Source: DASQDN01 sp035630195
Lineage (GTDB): Bacteria; Acidobacteriota; Terriglobia; Bryobacterales; Bryobacteraceae
Direction of reading: 5' to 3'
DNA: 10,663 nucleotides
Assembly: GCA_035630195.1 (NCBI GenBank)
Contig: DASQLD010000340.1
Span: 1 to 10,663, forward strand
Shown here: positions 7,582 to 10,663 of the stretch, piece by piece
Position numbering within the stretch: position 1 is the stretch's first letter
Layout: every line of letters starts with the position of its first letter
Made by a program: the position numbers and the translations under genes
Notes under the pieces: generated by a model
Told to the model about the DNA's origin: nothing
The model's input: only the letters and a program-made list of their open reading frames with translations
The model's database searches: none

Positions 7582-8505
7582 CTATTGCGGAACAATCGGC
7601 CGGTTAGGATGTAAACTCGCAGCGGCCAGAGTCCCACCCAGCCCCATCGTCTCGACCACGGACGAAGGAACGATCACCATCGATCCCTTCTCCTTAATCG
7701 CTTCATACAGCATGTTCATCGCGCGCAGATGGAGCGCGGTCGGGTTATCGATGTACACCTTCGATGCCTGAGCGAACTTTTCCGAAATCTCCGTCTCTGC
7801 GGTACCCAAAATGATCCGAGCTTGCCGCTCGCGCTCAGCCTGCGCCTGCCGTGACATCGCATCCTCGAGCGCAGCGGGGATATGAACATCTCGAATTTCA
7901 ACCGACTGCACCGTGATGCCCCAGCTATTCGTCTTCTCATCGAGGATCCGCTGCAGTTCGTGTCCCAGAGATTCCCTCTCGGTGATCATCTGCGCCAACT
8001 CGTGCCGCCCGATCGATTCCCGGAGCGCCGTTTGCGCGCTCAATGCGATCGCCAGCGTGAAGTCCTCGACTTCAAGGATGCACTTCTCCGCGTTCCAAAC
8101 CACCCAGAACACGATCGCGTCGACATTCACCGGAACCGTGTCACGCGTCAGCGCGTTCTCCGCCGTCACATCCGTTACACGCACCCGCTGATCCACGAAC
8201 TTACTCATTGTGTCGATCACCGGAATAATGTGGAACAATCCCGGTCCACGCAACCCTCGATAGTGCCCGAGCCGTAACACCGCCACCTTCTCCCATTGAT
8301 CCGCAACCTTCAGCGAAAACAGGAGGTACAGACCTATCAAGACACCAATAATCGCGGGAGCCGGATTTCTGAGTAGCGCCGTAACGATGATCCCCGCAAT
8401 GAGGGTGGTCACACCGCAAAGCGCCCCTATCCCGCTTACCGGCTGAACAGGCAGATTGATTGCTCCTGAAGGATTCTTGATAGCTTTCGCAATAAGCACG
8501 CTCAT
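7582..8505 (-). CDS. slipin family SPFH/band 7 membrane protein
   Basis: A 307-residue stomatin/prohibitin-type protein. Seen: two hydrophobic segments at ~25-45 and ~50-66 form a membrane hairpin or pair. An SPFH domain follows (~66-255), with VLRLGHYRGLRGPGLFHIIP (76-95), the VRVTDVTAENALTRDTVPV stretch (108-126), ALRESIGRHEL (160-170) and WGITVQSVEIRDVHIP (195-210). A charged, probably coiled-coil helix lies at ~211-248 (AQAERERQARI). The C-terminus is short and hydrophobic. The start is firm: ATG 8505 overlaps the GntR stop as ATGA and has a strong purine-rich Shine-Dalgarno. Known: slipins oligomerise on membranes, organise microdomains and are often next to NfeD. No NfeD gene is in this window. 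The partner here is a GntR repressor, so a stress-controlled membrane role is inferred. It is more slipin-like than HflK/HflC, which come as pairs. Confidence 0.93.
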   Translation of the reverse strand: MSVLIAKAIKNPSGAINLPVQPVSGIGALCGVTTLIAGIIVTALLRNPAPAIIGVLIGLYLLFSLKVADQWEKVAVLRLGHYRGLRGPGLFHIIPVIDTMSKFVDQRVRVTDVTAENALTRDTVPVNVDAIVFWVVWNAEKCILEVEDFTLAIALSAQTALRESIGRHELAQMITERESLGHELQRILDEKTNSWGITVQSVEIRDVHIPAALEDAMSRQAQAERERQARIILGTAETEISEKFAQASKVYIDNPTALHLRAMNMLYEAIKEKGSMVIVPSSVVETMGLGGTLAAASLHPNRPIVPQ

Positions 8506-8903
8506 ACTTTCCCCCTTCCCGTATCATTGCTAAGTTCGCTTAGGCGCTCCTGAATATCGTTAACCGTATATCCTTCCGCGCTCACACGAGCAACGAACTC
8601 TCCTACCATCTGCGAGAGTCGCTTTTGACGTTGCGCCTCATCGATCTTCACCTTCTTGGTTGTAATGAACGTTCCCGTTCCCTGCTGTGTGGTCAGCATG
8701 CCTCGAATCTCCAGTTCCTTGTAAGCGCGCACCACAGTATTTGGATTGATGGAGAGCTCCACCGCAAGTTGTCTGACCGTAGGAAGCTGATCCCCGGCGT
8801 TCAACTGTCCGGCGGCAATCGCCACCAGCACCTGGTCGATCAATTGGCGATACACCGGAACGCCGCTCTTGAGATCCAGCCGAAACTGATACGTCACGCC
8901 CAC
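8502..8903 (-). CDS. GntR family transcriptional regulator, YtrA type
   Basis: A 133-residue repressor. Seen: an N-terminal GntR winged helix (~8-82) with FRLDLKSGVPVYRQLIDQV (7-25), LPTVRQLAVEL (40-50), recognition helix SINPNTVVRAYKELE (51-65) and wing GMLTTQQGTGTFI (68-80). The tail of about 50 residues is only two short helices, as in the YtrA subfamily, and lacks the large FadR or UbiC-type effector domain. Start: GTG 8903 or GTG 8897 (codon 3). The predicted transcript begins close to 8903, so a leaderless message is likely. Known: YtrA-type proteins usually control their own operon, often with an ABC transporter; in Bacillus subtilis YtrA responds to cell-wall antibiotics. Here the downstream partner is a slipin instead. 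The perfect palindrome just upstream is probably its operator, giving autorepression. The effector cannot be told from sequence. Confidence 0.94.
   Translation of the reverse strand: MGVTYQFRLDLKSGVPVYRQLIDQVLVAIAAGQLNAGDQLPTVRQLAVELSINPNTVVRAYKELEIRGMLTTQQGTGTFITTKKVKIDEAQRQKRLSQMVGEFVARVSAEGYTVNDIQERLSELSNDTGRGKV
8506..8520 (-). promoter_or_regulatory. strong Shine-Dalgarno for slipin inside the GntR gene end
   Basis: Reading the minus strand, the purine run GGGAAGGGGGAAAG directly precedes the slipin ATG at 8505. It lies within the last codons of the GntR gene. It is the only strong Shine-Dalgarno I find before a gene start here. With the ATGA overlap it predicts that slipin is translated at a high level and coupled to its regulator. 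Confidence 0.7.
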
Positions 8904-8909
8904 AACTGT

Positions 8910-8937
8910 AGTGTACTAGTTATCTAGTACAAGTCAA
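8910..8937 (-). promoter_or_regulatory. promoter of the GntR-slipin operon
   Basis: On the minus strand a -35 TTGACT (8937-8932, 5 of 6 match) and a -10 TACACT (8915-8910, 4 of 6) are separated by 16 nt. The -10 ends 6 nt before the GTG at 8903, so transcription should begin at or near that codon. It sits in the 37-bp gap after the comEC stop. This fit makes it the most convincing promoter in the window, though it is still a prediction. Confidence 0.6.
8912..8931. promoter_or_regulatory. probable GntR (YtrA-type) operator, perfect 8-4-8 inverted repeat
   Basis: TGTACTAG (8912-8919), TTAT, CTAGTACA (8924-8931): both arms are perfect reverse complements. The repeat fills the promoter spacer and touches the -10 box, so a bound dimer would block RNA polymerase. 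The half-sites resemble the AGTGTA/TACACT type that I recall for Bacillus subtilis YtrA. Binding by the adjacent GntR protein is inferred from position and symmetry. Confidence 0.75.
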
Positions 8938-8940
8938 CAG

Positions 8941-10663
8941 TTATTTCGTTTCCGCCACGAGCCGATTTCCGTCAGTCAGAAAACGCGTCAAACCGTCGCG
9001 ATCGGTCCGAAACACCTGGGTATGCGCATCTTTGAGTCGCGACAGCACATCGGGATGAGGGTGCCCGTACAGATTGCCGTCGCCGACGGAAATCATCGCG
9101 AACTTCGGCTTGGCCAAATCCATGAACTCCGGTGTCGTCGAGCTCTTACTGCCGTGATGTCCAACCTTCAGCACGTCGACAGGTCCCAGCCTTCCACTCG
9201 CGACCAATTCCCATTCGACCGCGCGCTCCGCATCCCCCGTCAGCACAAATCTGCGCTGCCCGTAAGTGATCTCGAGCACCAGCGAATCGTTGTTCTTCGC
9301 CGAACTCGCGGGAACGTAATCGGCGCTGGGCGCCAGCGCGCGAACCGTGGCTCCTCCAAATTGCCGCGAATAGCCGGCTTGCGGCTGCACAATCTCGACA
9401 CCGGCCCGCCGTGCTTCCATCACTAAAGGATTCGTCCCACGGACAGCGCCCGTCCATAATTGCTTGGGCCGAAAATTCTTCACCACGGCATTCAATCCCT
9501 GCGCATGATCCTCATGCGCATGCGTCATAGCAACGACATCGATATGCCGCAAGCCGCGCTGCCATAGATACGGCGAAACCACTTGCTCGCCGATATCCAT
9601 CCGCCTCGCAGTCGACCCCTTGAAAACAGGAAAGCCGCCGCCGTCCACAAGCATCGTCTTGCCGTCCGGAAACACCACAAGCAAGCTGTCGCCCTGAGCC
9701 ACATCGATCGTCGACACCTCCAGCCAACCACTCTGACCCGCGCCGCCTTCATACACGTACATCGAGGTAGCAAGCATCATCGACAGCAGACCCGGAAGCA
9801 GAGCGAGCTTTGTCTTCCGCCGCAGCGCAACGGCGAATACAGCCAGCACGCTCGTAAATAGCACCATCAGCCACAACGGCGGAGTTGCGACGCGCCACGC
9901 AGGTTCCAAGCGTGCAAACCACGCCACCACCGACTCCGCCCATTCGACCAATCCGCCCGCAATCCCCGATAGCGTCGCTGAGCCGGCGACCAAACCACTC
10001 AATCCAAAACCGACCGCAAGATTCAACGCCGGAACAGCAATCAGATTCGCCGCCACGCCTGTAATCGGCACGCGATGAAAATAGACAATCGTTGGGACCA
10101 TCAGCGCGAATTGAATGCCCGCCGAAAGAATCGTCATCTCCACCGCCACGGCAACCGTTCGGCCTCCAATGCCAACCAGACCGGTAGCGAGCCTGGGACG
10201 CATCTTCGTCACCAGTGAAATCGTCTCGGCAAGCAGTCGTAATTCAACGCGAAGACTCGATACGCGCGGCTCGATTAGCGGGCTTGGCCGCACCCGGCCG
10301 ATGCCCCCCGCCGCTTCCCGCAAAATTGAAGAAGTTCGATCGAGAATCGGAGCCGCTAGCGCTCCGATCGCCGCCACCGCAGCGAAGGACAACTGAAAGC
10401 TCGGCTCAAATAACTGATCCGGATCGCACGCTAAGAAGCCAAGCGCAACCGCAGCCAGAATATTCAAAATGCGGACGCGCCGAAACACAGCCGCGGCAAG
10501 CAGCGCCAGAGTGAACCCGATCGCTGCCCGCAACACCGGAGCCCCTCCTCCGGCAGCGACCGTATACAACCAAGCCGTGACCGCCGACAGAATCAACCTC
10601 AGCCACAACGGAGCGAAGGCGCGCCGAAGCAGCCACAGCACCGACCCCGCGACAAGCGAGATG
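8941..10663 (-). CDS. comEC: ComEC/Rec2 DNA-uptake channel, partial (N-terminus outside window)
   Basis: About 573 C-terminal residues are present and the frame stays open to the window edge, so the internal GTG at 10641 is not the start. ComEC proteins usually have 700-800 residues, so an N-terminal part of perhaps 200 is missing. Seen: part of the Competence membrane domain (~1-300) with PVLRAAIGFTLALL, DPDQLFEPSFQLSFAAVAAIG and several hydrophobic helices. A polar loop at ~108-160 precedes the last helices. A metallo-beta-lactamase-like domain follows (~315-573), with IDVAQGDS, LVDGGG, THAHEDHAQG (380-389), NNDSLVLE, LTGDAE, GHHGS and GHPHP. Known: ComEC forms the inner-membrane channel for single-stranded DNA during natural transformation, and the C-terminal domain is thought to degrade one strand. 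The zinc-ligand motif THxHxDH looks intact. No other competence gene is in view, so competence itself is not shown. Confidence 0.95.
   Translation of the reverse strand, partial: ISLVAGSVLWLLRRAFAPLWLRLILSAVTAWLYTVAAGGGAPVLRAAIGFTLALLAAAVFRRVRILNILAAVALGFLACDPDQLFEPSFQLSFAAVAAIGALAAPILDRTSSILREAAGGIGRVRPSPLIEPRVSSLRVELRLLAETISLVTKMRPRLATGLVGIGGRTVAVAVEMTILSAGIQFALMVPTIVYFHRVPITGVAANLIAVPALNLAVGFGLSGLVAGSATLSGIAGGLVEWAESVVAWFARLEPAWRVATPPLWLMVLFTSVLAVFAVALRRKTKLALLPGLLSMMLATSMYVYEGGAGQSGWLEVSTIDVAQGDSLLVVFPDGKTMLVDGGGFPVFKGSTARRMDIGEQVVSPYLWQRGLRHIDVVAMTHAHEDHAQGLNAVVKNFRPKQLWTGAVRGTNPLVMEARRAGVEIVQPQAGYSRQFGGATVRALAPSADYVPASSAKNNDSLVLEITYGQRRFVLTGDAERAVEWELVASGRLGPVDVLKVGHHGSKSSTTPEFMDLAKPKFAMISVGDGNLYGHPHPDVLSRLKDAHTQVFRTDRDGLTRFLTDGNRLVAETK

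Noticed and set aside
10639..10641. GTG as the start of comEC
   Set aside because: The frame continues upstream to the window edge without a stop and the membrane domain is cut, so this is an internal codon.
1..10663. tRNA, rRNA, CRISPR array, IS element or phage attachment site
   Set aside because: I found no tandem repeats, transposase motifs, tRNA-like cloverleaf or rRNA stretches on either strand; a tRNAscan and IS search would confirm.

Overview
The window looks like chromosomal DNA of a fairly GC-rich, free-living Gram-negative bacterium. The best guess is an acidobacterium of the Solibacter/Bryobacter type. The basis is a Planctomycete-type cytochrome/DUF1549/DUF1553 gene paired with a Tat-exported DUF1501 gene, an ATP/ADP-carrier-like transporter with a HEAT-like tail, and few Shine-Dalgarno sequences. 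Planctomycetota or Verrucomicrobiota cannot be excluded by eye. I see no rRNA, tRNA, IS element, phage gene or CRISPR array.

Left part (1-3743): the window opens inside a minus-strand PAS-GAF sensor gene whose 3' end lies outside. A 47-bp AT-rich divergent gap separates it from a plus-strand classical SDR oxidoreductase. After a 140-bp gap with an imperfect hairpin comes a plus-strand 680-residue membrane protein. Its N-terminal part resembles the Npt/TLC nucleotide carriers and its C-terminal part looks like soluble helical repeats.

Right part (3827-10663): five genes all lie on the minus strand and are transcribed from right to left. They are comEC (5' end outside the window), a YtrA-type GntR repressor, a two-helix slipin (SPFH protein), a cytochrome-c/DUF1549/DUF1553 protein and a DUF1501 protein. 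The GntR and slipin genes overlap by 4 nt (ATGA). The last two overlap by 11 nt. They therefore form two tightly coupled pairs.

The clearest regulatory element is in the 37-bp gap between comEC and the GntR gene. A perfect 8-4-8 inverted repeat fills the spacer of a TTGACT/TACACT promoter that ends about 6 nt before the GTG start. This predicts an autorepressed, probably leaderless regulator-slipin operon. A second striking structure is a hairpin between slipin and the cytochrome gene whose loop holds the first possible ATG of the cytochrome gene. It may be a slipin terminator, a translational control element, or a hint that the true start is the next ATG.

No clearly new defence or mobile system is visible. 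The less ordinary points are the GntR-slipin pair without NfeD or an ABC transporter, the carrier with helical-repeat tail, and the exported DUF1549-DUF1501 pair of unknown biochemical role.
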